Source of the DNA: Verrucomicrobiia bacterium
GTDB lineage: Bacteria > Verrucomicrobiota > Verrucomicrobiia > JABWAM01
Assembly (NCBI GenBank): GCA_013360985.1
Contig: JABWAM010000047.1
Location: forward strand, 1-12,413
Reading direction: 5' to 3'
DNA: 12,413 nucleotides
Shown: piece by piece, positions 1-6,707 of the stretch
Layout of the letters: every line of letters begins with the position of its first letter
Numbering within the stretch: position 1 is the stretch's first letter
Translations under genes and position numbers: made by a program
The notes under the pieces: generated by a model
The model's input: the letters and a program-made list of their open reading frames with translations, nothing else
Database searches by the model: none
What the model was told of the DNA's origin: nothing

Positions 1-565
1 CGGCCGCGAAGCCCGCGCGCAAATCCTGGAGCGCGAAGGGCGCCTGCCAGACGCGGTGATGGCCTGCATCGGCGGCGGCTCGAACGCCATCGGCCTCTTC
101 CATCCGTTCATCGCAGACGAAGGCGTGCGCCTGATCGGCGTCGAGGCCGCTGGCCGCGGCATCGACGAGCGCTTCGAACACAGCGCCGCGATCAATGGCG
201 GCCGGCCCGGCGTGCTGCACGGCAACCGCACGTATTTGTTGCAAAACGAAGACGGCCAAATCCTCGAAGGCCATTCGATCAGCGCGGGGCTGGATTATCC
301 CGGCGTCGGCCCCGAACATTCCTATCTCGCCGACATCGGCCGCGCGAAATATCTCTCCGCCACCGACGACGAAGCGCTCGAAGCGTTCAAGCTCTGCGCC
401 CGTCTCGAAGGCATCCTGCCGGCGCTCGAACCGTCGCATGCGCTCGCGCGCGTGGGCGATGTGGCGCGCGAGATCGGCAAAGGCGGCCTCGTGGTGATGA
501 ACCTCTGCGGCCGCGGCGATAAGGACGTGTTCACGGTGGCGGACGCGCTAGGGGTGACGCTGTGA
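1..565 (+). CDS. trpB: Tryptophan synthase beta chain, C-terminal part (5' end outside window)
   Basis: This is the PLP-dependent beta subunit of tryptophan synthase, which condenses indole with L-serine in the last step of tryptophan synthesis. The frame is already open at base 2, so the true start lies outside the window; an internal GTG at 56 is not the start. The signature seen is MACIGGGSNAIG, the glycine-rich loop that holds the PLP phosphate, followed by LIGVEAAG, the HSISAGLDYPGVGPEHS stretch and the C-terminal VMNLCGRGDKD and VADALGV segments typical of TrpB. About 187 residues of the usual ~400 are present, without the PLP lysine. The gene ends normally in TGA at 563-565. trpA normally follows directly or overlaps, but here a palindromic repeat and a convergent gyrA follow instead. 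The family assignment is very secure. The alphaproteobacterial origin is inferred. Confidence 0.97.
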   Translation, partial: GREARAQILEREGRLPDAVMACIGGGSNAIGLFHPFIADEGVRLIGVEAAGRGIDERFEHSAAINGGRPGVLHGNRTYLLQNEDGQILEGHSISAGLDYPGVGPEHSYLADIGRAKYLSATDDEALEAFKLCARLEGILPALEPSHALARVGDVAREIGKGGLVVMNLCGRGDKDVFTVADALGVTL

Positions 566-585
566 GCCAAGCGCAAGGCGCAACA

Positions 586-740
586 CTCCCCCTCCCCGCA
601 AGGGGAGGGAGCAGGGGGCGGGGTGAAGCGCAGCGTCTGAAATTGCGCGTCCTCGGCGACGCGCGTCAGCGCTGCAAAAACATGATCGCACGGCGGGCTT
701 CTCCCCGCCCCCCAACCCCCTCCCCGCGCGGGGAGGGGGA
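586..740. repeat. Nested inverted-repeat intergenic element between convergent trpB and gyrA; possible bidirectional terminator
   Basis: Two G/C-rich modules lie in inverted orientation. Module A (587-623) is TCCCCCTCCCC, gcaa, GGGGAGGG, then GGGGGCGGGG. Module B (703-740) is its near reverse complement: CCCCGCCCCC, then CCCCCTCCCC, gcgc, GGGGAGGGGG. Between them are two more nested stems: GCAGCG(t)CTGA at 630-640 pairs with TCAGCGCTGC at 666-675, and GCGCGTC at 645-651 pairs with GACGCGC at 658-664. The whole 155-bp element can fold into one long branched hairpin. Similar CCCCTCCCC palindromes are, from memory, common between genes in some alphaproteobacteria. Here the element sits just after two stop codons, where a bidirectional terminator would serve. 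There is no T-tract, so intrinsic termination is unproven. A repeat like this is also a likely site for an assembly error. Confidence 0.8.
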
Positions 741-761
741 AAAGCGAGCGCAGCGCGCCGA

Positions 762-2069
762 TCACTTCCCGCCGCTCTCGGCGTCGGCGGCGTCGCCGTT
801 CTCGCCGCCCAGCGCCTCGAGGCGTTCGGCCGCCACGACGTGCTCGTCCTCGCCCACATTGATCAGGATGACGCCCTGGGTGGCGCGCCCGGCGATGCGA
901 ATCTGGTCCACCTCGGTGCGGATCAGCTGGCCCTTGTCGGTGACGAGCAGCAGCTCCTCCTCCTCCTTCACCGGGAACGAGGCGACCACGTGGGCATCCT
1001 CCGTCAGGCGATGCGCAATGAGGCCTTTGCCGCCCCGGTTGGTGACGCGGTACTCGTAGGCCGAAGCGCGCTTGCCGAGGCCGTTGGAGGCGACGGTCAG
1101 GATGAACTGCTCCTGGGTCTTCAGCCAGGCGAGGCGTTCGAACGGCACCACCGCGTCGCCGGCCGCCGGCGCCTCGTCGTCGCCCGCCTCGACGTCGCCG
1201 CGCGACTGGGAATCCCACTTGAAATAGGCGGCGGCCTCGTCGGTCGTGACATCCACATGCTTCAGCACCGCCATGCCGATGACGCGATCGCCTTCGCGCA
1301 GATCGACGCCGCGCACGCCGGTGGAGTCGCGGCCCTTGAACACCCGCACGTCCGTGGCGCGGAAGCGCACGCACATGCCGTTCGCGGTCGTCAGCAGCAC
1401 GTCGTCGTCCTCGGTGCAGATCTGCACGCCGACAATGCCGTCGCCCTCGTCGGGCTTCATGGCGATCTTGCCGTTGCGGTTCACCTGCACGAAGTCGCTG
1501 AGCTTGTTGCGGCGGACATGGCCCGACCTGGTCGCGAACATGACGTCGAGCTTGTCCCAGTCGCGCTCGTCCTCCGGCAGGGCCATCACCGAAGTGATGG
1601 TCTCGCCCTGTTCGAGCGGCAGCAGGTTCACCAGCGCCCGGCCCTTGGTGCGCGGATCGCCGGCGGGAATGCGCCACGCCTTGGTGTTGTAGACCATGCC
1701 CGAGGACGAGAAGAACAGGATCGGCGCGTGCGTGGAGGCCACGAACACGCGGGTGACGAAATCCTCGTCCTTCATCTGCATGCCGGCGCGCCCGCGCCCG
1801 CCGCGGCGCTGCGTGCGGTAGGCCGCAAGCGGCGTGCGTTTCACGTAGCCGCCGTGGGTGACGGTGATGACCATCTCCTCGCGCGGGATCAGCGCCTCGT
1901 CGTCGATGTCGCCTTCGGCGTCCGAGAACGCCGTACGGCGCGGGACGCCGAACGCCTCCTTCACCCCGATCAGCTCGCCGCGGATCATCGACAGGATGCG
2001 CTCGCGCGAGCCCAGGATCGACAACAGCTCCTTGATCTCCTCGGCGATCTCGTTCGCGGCCTTGGCGAT
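762..2069 (-). CDS. gyrA: DNA gyrase subunit A, C-terminal half (truncated at chimeric junction)
   Basis: This is the C-terminal part of GyrA, the DNA breakage-reunion subunit of gyrase that introduces negative supercoils. The segment starts in the coiled-coil/tower end (NEIAEEIKELLSILGSRERI) and runs into the DNA-wrapping beta-pinwheel domain. The GyrA-box QRRGGRG lies at about 1791-1811, and repeated blades such as GHVRRNKLSDF, GMCVRFRATDVR and GKRASAYEYR follow. A roughly 45-60 residue insert between blades (HVDVTTDEAAAYFKWDSQSR and an acidic stretch) resembles alphaproteobacterial GyrA. The tail is short and acidic, and the stop is TGA at 762-764. The active-site tyrosine domain is missing. 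The frame stays open only to 2090 and meets TAG at 2091-2093; recognisable GyrA sequence ends near 2069. About 435 codons of the usual ~900 remain. The truncation is most likely artificial. Confidence 0.95.
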   Translation of the reverse strand: MAKAANEIAEEIKELLSILGSRERILSMIRGELIGVKEAFGVPRRTAFSDAEGDIDDEALIPREEMVITVTHGGYVKRTPLAAYRTQRRGGRGRAGMQMKDEDFVTRVFVASTHAPILFFSSSGMVYNTKAWRIPAGDPRTKGRALVNLLPLEQGETITSVMALPEDERDWDKLDVMFATRSGHVRRNKLSDFVQVNRNGKIAMKPDEGDGIVGVQICTEDDDVLLTTANGMCVRFRATDVRVFKGRDSTGVRGVDLREGDRVIGMAVLKHVDVTTDEAAAYFKWDSQSRGDVEAGDDEAPAAGDAVVPFERLAWLKTQEQFILTVASNGLGKRASAYEYRVTNRGGKGLIAHRLTEDAHVVASFPVKEEEELLLVTDKGQLIRTEVDQIRIAGRATQGVILINVGEDEHVVAAERLEALGGENGDAADAESGGK

Positions 2070-2076
2070 CGCCCTC
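2060..2076. other. Chimeric junction 1 (gyrA minus / ccsA-like plus) at a 10-bp palindrome
   Basis: GyrA sequence on the minus strand stops and ResC/CcsA sequence on the plus strand begins within these bases. Both genes lose their N-terminal halves at the same point while pointing away from each other. The perfect palindrome GGCGATCGCC occupies 2064-2073, exactly at the changeover. Joining at a short palindrome or microhomology is typical of amplification or assembly chimeras. A real chromosomal rearrangement would have destroyed an essential gyrase gene. Confidence 0.85.
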
Positions 2077-2736
2077 TTTCTCGAGGCGCGCTATCGCACG
2101 CGCGGTTTCCTGCTCGGCGCCACGCCGCTCGCGGCGGCGGTGCTTCTTCTCGCCGATCTGTTGCCGACGACGCTCGACAGCTCGCTCCACCCGCTGGTGC
2201 CCGTGCTGCGCAGCAACTTCTGGCTCGCCGCCCATGTGATCACCATCACGACAAGCTACGCCTCGTTCGCGCTCGCGCTCGCGCTCGCGCACGGCGTGCT
2301 CTGGAGGGCGATCCGCACCCGCCGCCGTTCGGGCGACGACGCGCTCCACGGCTACGTGGATCGCGCGCTCCAGATCGGCGTGCTCCTCCTCGCGGCGGGA
2401 ACGATCCTCGGCGGGGTATGGGCGAATTATTCCTGGGGACGCTTCTGGGGCTGGGATCCAAAGGAGACGTGGGCGCTCATCGCGTTGATCGTCTATCTCT
2501 TCTTCCTTCATGGGCGTCTGGCGCGCTGGTGGGCCGGCTTCGGCATGGCCGTCGGCGCAATCCTCGGTTTTCAGTCGGTGATCATGGCCTGGTATGGAGT
2601 CAACTTCGTCCTCGGCGTTGGTCTCCACAGCTACGGCTTCGGCAGCGGCGGCGTCCACTGGGCGATCCTCTTCCTCGCCGTTGAGTGCGCGTTCGTGGCC
2701 TTCGCCGCGTGGCGTTCTCGTCCCGCGCGCGCGTGA
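2062..2736 (+). CDS. CcsA/ResC-type cytochrome c biogenesis protein, C-terminal half (5' truncated)
   Basis: This is a multi-pass membrane protein of the System II (CcsA/CcsB, ResC/ResB) cytochrome c maturation pathway, which carries heme across the membrane and ligates it to apocytochromes. The diagnostic tryptophan-rich WWD motif, WGRFWGWDPKETWAL, is encoded from 2434. About six hydrophobic segments are visible, with candidate heme-ligand histidines in the membrane segment WLAAHVITITTS and in the C-terminal GLHSYGFGSGG. The YGVNFVLGVGLHSYG ending matches ResC-like proteins of Planctomycetota/Verrucomicrobiota type, from memory. About 224 residues are present, and the N-terminal half was lost at the junction. 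An open frame continues upstream to 1858, but that part is antisense gyrA. The stop is TGA at 2734-2736. It may be the C-terminus of a ResB-ResC fusion, which cannot be judged here. Confidence 0.9.
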   Translation: MAIALFLEARYRTRGFLLGATPLAAAVLLLADLLPTTLDSSLHPLVPVLRSNFWLAAHVITITTSYASFALALALAHGVLWRAIRTRRRSGDDALHGYVDRALQIGVLLLAAGTILGGVWANYSWGRFWGWDPKETWALIALIVYLFFLHGRLARWWAGFGMAVGAILGFQSVIMAWYGVNFVLGVGLHSYGFGSGGVHWAILFLAVECAFVAFAAWRSRPARA

Positions 2737-2915
2737 CGCTCCTTCGAGTTTGCACCCTGAAGGCGGCCTTCGTCGCTTCGGCAGCTGACGGAGGTGGATC
2801 CAGAATCCGGGCCAGAGGTTCAGCGATAAAAATACCGCGAAAAACTGGACTGACACCTGACATCGCAAGCGAAGAAGAGCCGCTCATCGGGCGATTGGGG
2901 ATGGGGAGGCCCGCG

Positions 2916-2944
2916 TTGACAGGCGCCGCCGCCTCGGATAGAAA
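2916..2944 (+). promoter_or_regulatory. Sigma-70-type promoter for the HNH gene
   Basis: A perfect -35 box TTGACA at 2916-2921 is followed by a 17-nt spacer and TAGAAA at 2939-2944 (4 of 6 to TATAAT), in a locally A-rich stretch. Transcription would start near 2951, about 22 nt before the ATG at 2973. The 236-nt gap from 2737 to 2972 holds no other gene that I can support. The box match is direct observation; activity is inferred. Confidence 0.5.
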
Positions 2945-2972
2945 TAAGCAATTCCGCAAAAATGGGGCCCCC

Positions 2973-3593
2973 ATGAGCGCCTCCCTCAACGACCGCGTGC
3001 TGGTCCTCAACCGGCTGTGGCAGGCCGTCAATGTCTGCAGCGCCCGGCGCGCCCTCTGTCTGCTCTTTCAAGGCCATGCTCAGGTGGTTCATTCGGAGGG
3101 TGAGAGTTTCAACACCTTCGATTTTCACGGCTGGCGCGAGCACTCGAGCCGCCACCTCGAAGGGGAAGCTTGGGTGCAGACGATCGCGTTCCGGATCCGC
3201 GTGCCGAAGGTGATTCTGCTCGCCTTCTTCGACCGCATGCCGCGCAAGGAGATCAAACTCACTCGGCAGAACATCTTCGAGCGCGACCATCACCGCTGCC
3301 AATACTGCGGCGAGGCGATGGACCGGCGGGATCTGAACCTCGATCACATCATACCCCGCGACCGGGGCGGATTGACGACGTGGGACAACCTCGTCTGCTC
3401 CTGCATTCGCTGCAACACGCGCAAGGGCAACCGCACGCCGCGCGAAGCGGGCATGAAGCTGCTCCGCATGCCCAAGCGTCCGAAGTGGCGCCCGTTTCTC
3501 ACGGTCTCCCACACGCGCCATCGCGACGAGACGTGGCGCCAGTTCCTCGATCCGTCGCTCTGGGAAGTCGAGTTCGGCGAAGAGTTGCGCTGA
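2973..3593 (+). CDS. HNH endonuclease family protein
   Basis: This 206-residue protein has a zinc-ribbon HNH nuclease domain in its C-terminal half. The first zinc pair is C109-x2-C112 (RCQYCG). The catalytic Asp-His pair is D124-H125 (LNLDHIIPRDRGG), N139 is in WDNLVCSC, and the second zinc pair is C144-x2-C147, with CNTRKG ending the fold. The N-terminal half (VLVLNRLWQAVNVCSARRAL and LLFQGHAQVV) is the conserved front part of the stand-alone HNH family widespread in Verrucomicrobiota, Planctomycetota and Cyanobacteria. The biological role of that family is not established. ATG 2973 is chosen because family similarity begins right after it and it lies just behind a promoter. The longer frame to 2685 would add an unconserved basic leader. 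No strong Shine-Dalgarno is visible. The gene is convergent with SWIB, and a terminator lies between them. Confidence 0.9.
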   Translation: MSASLNDRVLVLNRLWQAVNVCSARRALCLLFQGHAQVVHSEGESFNTFDFHGWREHSSRHLEGEAWVQTIAFRIRVPKVILLAFFDRMPRKEIKLTRQNIFERDHHRCQYCGEAMDRRDLNLDHIIPRDRGGLTTWDNLVCSCIRCNTRKGNRTPREAGMKLLRMPKRPKWRPFLTVSHTRHRDETWRQFLDPSLWEVEFGEELR

Positions 3594-3633
3594 GCCGTCG
3601 GCGCGCTGCGGCGGATGCGCCTCTTCCTGCCGC

Positions 3634-3672
3634 AAAAAAAGACCCCGACCGGCTTGCGCCGGACGGGGTCTT
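3634..3672 (-). terminator. Rho-independent terminator for the SWIB gene (probably bidirectional)
   Basis: The stem pairs AAGACCCCGaCCGG (3639-3652) with CCGGaCGGGGTCTT (3659-3672) around a 6-nt loop, with one A-A mismatch. Read on the minus strand, the stem runs into a run of seven or more Ts (complement of the A-run 3634-3640), as expected downstream of the SWIB stop. Plus-strand transcripts from the HNH gene would form the same stem, with a much poorer T-tract. Confidence 0.85.
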
Positions 3673-3680
3673 CCAAAGAA

Positions 3681-3707
3681 TCGCGAGCGGCCTTTCGGCC
3701 GTCGCGA
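3681..3707 (-). terminator. Second hairpin directly after the SWIB stop codon
   Basis: TCGCGA (3681-3686) and GGCC (3689-3692) pair with GGCC (3697-3700) and TCGCGA (3702-3707), with a one-base bulge and a TTTC loop. It lies 5 nt beyond the SWIB stop and 8 nt before the main terminator stem, so the transcript ends in tandem hairpins. It has no T-run of its own. A role in 3'-end stability or back-up termination is inferred. Confidence 0.5.
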
Positions 3708-3712
3708 GAGAA

Positions 3713-3970
3713 TCACTTCACGTGCTTGCTGACGAGCTTGGTCATTTCGAACATCGAAACGACTTTCTTTCCGCCGAACACGGCCTTGAGGGCGTCATCG
3801 GCGTTGATGTTGCGCTTGTTCTTCTTGTCCTGCAGGCCGTTCTTGCGGATGTACGCCCAGAGCTTTTTGGTGAGCTCCGTGCGGGGCATCGCCTTGCTTC
3901 CGACCACTGCGGCGAGCGTGTCGTCCGGCTGAACCGGCTTCATGAATGCGGCATTGGGCTTGCGAGCCAT
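3713..3970 (-). CDS. SWIB/MDM2-domain small protein
   Basis: This 85-residue basic protein is almost entirely one SWIB/MDM2 domain. A lysine-rich N-terminus (MARKPNAAFMKPVQPDDTLA) leads into VVGSKAMPRTELTKKLWAYI, then RKNGLQDKKNKRNINADDAL and the FGGKKVVSMFEMTKLVSKHVK ending. These are the canonical SWIB helices and hairpin. In eukaryotes this fold belongs to SWI/SNF chromatin remodelers. Stand-alone bacterial versions occur in Chlamydiota, Planctomycetota and Verrucomicrobiota and are thought to bind nucleoid or DNA-associated partners, with no settled function. The start at 3970 is fixed by a consensus Shine-Dalgarno 9 nt upstream. The frame extending to 4135 lacks a ribosome site and family similarity. 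The gene lies downstream of ubiD after a 222-nt gap in which I see no convincing promoter. Confidence 0.93.
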   Translation of the reverse strand: MARKPNAAFMKPVQPDDTLAAVVGSKAMPRTELTKKLWAYIRKNGLQDKKNKRNINADDALKAVFGGKKVVSMFEMTKLVSKHVK

Positions 3971-3979
3971 AGGTCTGAT

Positions 3980-3986
3980 CCTCCTT
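3980..3986 (-). promoter_or_regulatory. Strong Shine-Dalgarno (AAGGAGG) for the SWIB gene
   Basis: The plus-strand CCTCCTT at 3980-3986 reads AAGGAGG on the minus strand, 9 nt before ATG 3970. It is the best ribosome-binding site in the window and decides the start of the SWIB gene. It suggests high expression, in keeping with an abundant nucleoid-type protein. Confidence 0.85.
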
Positions 3987-4192
3987 CGTTGTTGGGTTGA
4001 TTGGATTTCCCGTCGCGACGCGAATGCCGCGCCGGTGATCACGATGGGGGACTTCTGCCAGATTTCCCCTCGGGGCGCAACAGTTTCTTCGAATTTTCTC
4101 CGAGGCGGCGAAGAGGGAAAATCCCGCGCTGTCATCCGCTGCCGTCCGTCGGAGAACGGAAAAACAGCTTCCCGCGAAAGGACGCTGCGTTT

Positions 4193-5734
4193 TCACGCGT
4201 TCCCTGCGAGGCCAAATCGGCGGGCAACTTCTTCCGCGGTCGCCGCGTCCATGCGGATGATCGGCGGCCAGGGGCGGCGGTGGCCTTCGTCGGGAAGCTT
4301 GCGCGTCGCGTCGAGCCCGAGCTTTCCGCCGACCGCGATTTCGGAGGTCGCGTGGTCGAGGACGTCCGCGGGCCCTTTCGTGAAGATGCCGTCGCGCTGC
4401 GGATCGGTGTTCGCGCAGAGGTGGAAGAGCACCTCGCTCGTGTCGTGGACGTTGACATCTTCGTCCACGACGATCATGTACTTGGTGAACATCATCTGGC
4501 CCATGCCCCACAGGCCGTGCATCACCTTGAAGGCCTGCATCGGATAGGTCTTTCGGATGCTCACGAAGACGAGATTGTGGAACACCCCTTCGGCGGGCAG
4601 GGCGACCTCCACGATCTCGGGAAAATTCATTTTTAGGATCGGCAGGAACAGCTTCACCGAAGCGCTTCCAAGATAGAAATCTTCCATCGGCGGCTTGCCG
4701 ACGATGGTGGCCGGATAGACCGCGTCCTTGCGGCGCGTGATTGCGGTGACGTGGAACACGGGGTAAGGCGCCGGCAGCGTGTAGAACCCAGTGTGATCGC
4801 CGAAAGGCCCTTCTTCTCGCAGCGGTTCCTTCGGGTCCACATATCCTTCGATCACGAAGTCGGCGTCGGCGGGGACCTCGAGGTCGCTCGTCTCGCACCG
4901 CACGAGGTTCACCGACTTTTTCCGCAGCCATCCCGCGAGAAGGAACTCGTCGAGCCCGTCGGGGATCGGCGCCGTCGCCGCGAACGTGTAGACCGGATCG
5001 CCGCCGAGGAAGACCGCGACCGGCATTCGCGCGCCCGTTTCGACATAGCGGCGTCCATGCCGCGCGGCCACCTTCTGGAGTTGCCAGTGCATGCCCGTTG
5101 TCTGTCCATCATAGACTTGCATCCGATACATTCCCACGTTTCTCGCGCCGGTGTCGGGGTCGTGGGTGACGACGCACGGCAGGGTGAGGAACCGCCCGCC
5201 GTCGAGCGGCCAGCATCGTTGGATCGGCAGGTCGAGGAGGGTGGGAGGACGCGGATCGAGTGTCGATGGCGCGCGCCCATCGGGTGCGGCGGGCCAGGGA
5301 TCGGTCCGCGTCGGCGGCGCGCCGAACCGGTGGACGACCTCCTTGCACGGCCCGGTTGCGACCCGCGTTGGTTTCGCGTGGCGCAGATCGAAGGCGGTTG
5401 CGAGCAGCTTCAGCGCTTCGCGAAAAGATTGCGGAGGACGGGCGTGGAGGAGCGCCCCGAGCTCCGCGGCGGCGGCCTCGATGCGGGGTGCGCCGAGGGC
5501 CATCGCGACGCGTTTCCAGGAGCCGAAGGCGTTGATCAGGACGGGGAAAGGAGAGGCCTGGCCGTTCACGGTGGGGCGTTCGATGAAGAGCGCCTTGCCG
5601 CCGCCGGACGCTTTCATCTGGCGATCGGCCAACACGGTAAGCTCGAGCTCGGTCGCGACCGGCTCGCCGACGCGAACGAGTTCGCCGGCGCGATCGAGGG
5701 CGGCGATCCAATCGCGAGTCGAGGAATAGGCCAT
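4193..5734 (-). CDS. ubiD: UbiD-family prenylated-FMN-dependent decarboxylase
   Basis: This is a full-length (513 aa) UbiD-family decarboxylase, which uses prenylated FMN to remove a carboxyl group from aromatic or unsaturated acids, as in ubiquinone or menaquinone synthesis. The core signature is visible: NVGMYRMQV (N199, R204) for metal and prFMN binding, then EGPFGDHTGFY with E308 and D313. These correspond to the catalytic acidic pair; E. coli UbiD also has Asp at the second position. VGKPPMEDFYLGSA, KVMHGLWGMGQMMFTKYMIV and DHATSEIAVGGKLGLDAT complete the family pattern. Residues 141-168 form a Pro/Arg-rich loop longer than usual. The start at 5734 has no clear Shine-Dalgarno but matches the family N-terminus (RDWIAALDRAGELVRV). 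In the suspected phyla a menaquinone-pathway role is the likeliest. No ubiX, the cofactor-making partner, is in the window. Confidence 0.93.
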   Translation of the reverse strand: MAYSSTRDWIAALDRAGELVRVGEPVATELELTVLADRQMKASGGGKALFIERPTVNGQASPFPVLINAFGSWKRVAMALGAPRIEAAAAELGALLHARPPQSFREALKLLATAFDLRHAKPTRVATGPCKEVVHRFGAPPTRTDPWPAAPDGRAPSTLDPRPPTLLDLPIQRCWPLDGGRFLTLPCVVTHDPDTGARNVGMYRMQVYDGQTTGMHWQLQKVAARHGRRYVETGARMPVAVFLGGDPVYTFAATAPIPDGLDEFLLAGWLRKKSVNLVRCETSDLEVPADADFVIEGYVDPKEPLREEGPFGDHTGFYTLPAPYPVFHVTAITRRKDAVYPATIVGKPPMEDFYLGSASVKLFLPILKMNFPEIVEVALPAEGVFHNLVFVSIRKTYPMQAFKVMHGLWGMGQMMFTKYMIVVDEDVNVHDTSEVLFHLCANTDPQRDGIFTKGPADVLDHATSEIAVGGKLGLDATRKLPDEGHRRPWPPIIRMDAATAEEVARRFGLAGNA

Positions 5735-5879
5735 GCGGGGAAGCGGGGAGACCCGACGATTTCAGTCGAAGCGTCAGCGGCCTGACCCGGATTTTTTTCC
5801 GCCGGGCGCCACGCGCCCCGCCGCCGCGCCCGCGGGAGTCGGAAGTCGGAATGAGCCCGCGTGCGCGTTCACCCGCAGC

Positions 5880-6707
5880 TTACATCTTCAGGATCTTATC
5901 GAGCGCCTTCGAGGTATGCTTCACGATGGCCTCCCCCGGCGGGAACATCTCGGCGGTGATCGAGCGGTCGTAGCCGAGTTTGCGCAAGGCCTTCATGACT
6001 TCTTTGAAGGGTACATCGCCTTCGAGGAGCGGACAGAACCCTTCGAGCCAGTTTCCCGAGAGTTTGTAGTCCTTCACGTGGACGCGGTGAATCTTGGCGC
6101 CGAGGATTTCGATCCAGTGCACCGGCGAGCCGAAGCGCAGGACGTTGCCCACGTCGAAGTAGACGCGGACGCTGGGGTGATCGAACGAGTCCACGAAATC
6201 CTTGAGTTCGAGCGGCGACATGAGGAAGTGGTTCCAGACGTTCTCCACGCAGATGCGGATCTGGTATTTTTCGGCGAAAGGGAGGAGCTTTTCGATAAAG
6301 TCCGCCGCGCGTTCGTAGGCGTGATCGTAACGGACGGGCTTGAACTTTGGATCCCAAGGAATCTGCACCGCGCCCGGCACGACGAGGATCGAATCCACGC
6401 CGAGCCAGCGCGAGATTTGGATCATGCGGCGATAGCGCTCGACCGCCTGCTCGCGCACCACCGCGGAGTCGGAGCTGGGGCAGATGCTCCAGGCGATGCC
6501 GCTTGCCAGCGAGGTGAGCTGGACGCCGATCTTGTGGGCAAGGCGGCGGACGTTTTCGCAATCTTCTTCGCTCGCCCCGACGGTGAAGCGTCCCTTGAGA
6601 TCGCAGGTCATCTCGACGGCGGGATACCCGAGCTTTTTGGCGAGCACGAGACTCTGTTCGAGGTTGAGCTTTTCGGGGAAGGACCAGAGGCTGATGGACT
6701 TGATCAT
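5880..6707 (-). CDS. Sugar phosphate isomerase/epimerase, xylose-isomerase-like TIM barrel (second of pair)
   Basis: This 275-residue protein belongs to the AP-endonuclease-2/xylose-isomerase-like TIM-barrel superfamily, whose members isomerise or epimerise sugars or related keto-acids using a divalent metal. The four metal-ligand strands are visible in order: CVENVWN (Glu), YFDVGNVLRFG (Asp), RVHVKDYK (His) and ITAEMFP (Glu). Length and the N-terminal ISLWSFPEKLNLEQSLVLAK are normal for the family. Its ATG (6705-6707) overlaps the stop of the preceding gene as ATGA, so the two are surely co-transcribed and translationally coupled. There is no independent ribosome site. I recognise the fold but not the substrate; hydroxypyruvate isomerase or D-tagatose 3-epimerase-like activities are possible. 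The 145 nt between its stop and ubiD contain a GGGCGC/GCGCCC hairpin (5804-5818) but no clear terminator. Confidence 0.9.
   Translation of the reverse strand: MIKSISLWSFPEKLNLEQSLVLAKKLGYPAVEMTCDLKGRFTVGASEEDCENVRRLAHKIGVQLTSLASGIAWSICPSSDSAVVREQAVERYRRMIQISRWLGVDSILVVPGAVQIPWDPKFKPVRYDHAYERAADFIEKLLPFAEKYQIRICVENVWNHFLMSPLELKDFVDSFDHPSVRVYFDVGNVLRFGSPVHWIEILGAKIHRVHVKDYKLSGNWLEGFCPLLEGDVPFKEVMKALRKLGYDRSITAEMFPPGEAIVKHTSKALDKILKM

Noticed and set aside
1858..2061. N-terminal extension of the CcsA-like frame
   Set aside because: These codons are the antisense of gyrA. The true N-terminus of the membrane protein is lost at the junction.
840..2684. 614-codon plus-strand open frame antisense to gyrA
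   Set aside because: Low-complexity composition with no family resemblance; a shadow of the gyrA codons that then runs out of frame through the ccsA-like gene.
322..2868. 848-codon minus-strand open frame covering trpB, gyrA and the ccsA-like region
   Set aside because: It is antisense or out of frame to three recognised genes, is extremely Arg-rich and runs straight through the chimeric junction. It is a GC-content artefact.
2973..3593. HNH protein as a homing endonuclease or restriction/defence component
   Set aside because: No intron, intein, methyltransferase or other defence gene is nearby, and the protein matches a widespread stand-alone chromosomal HNH family.
5773..5798. GTCAG-cggc-CTGAC hairpin and T7 run, terminator-like on the plus strand
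   Set aside because: Only a 5-bp stem, separated from the Ts by five bases, and no plus-strand gene ends here.
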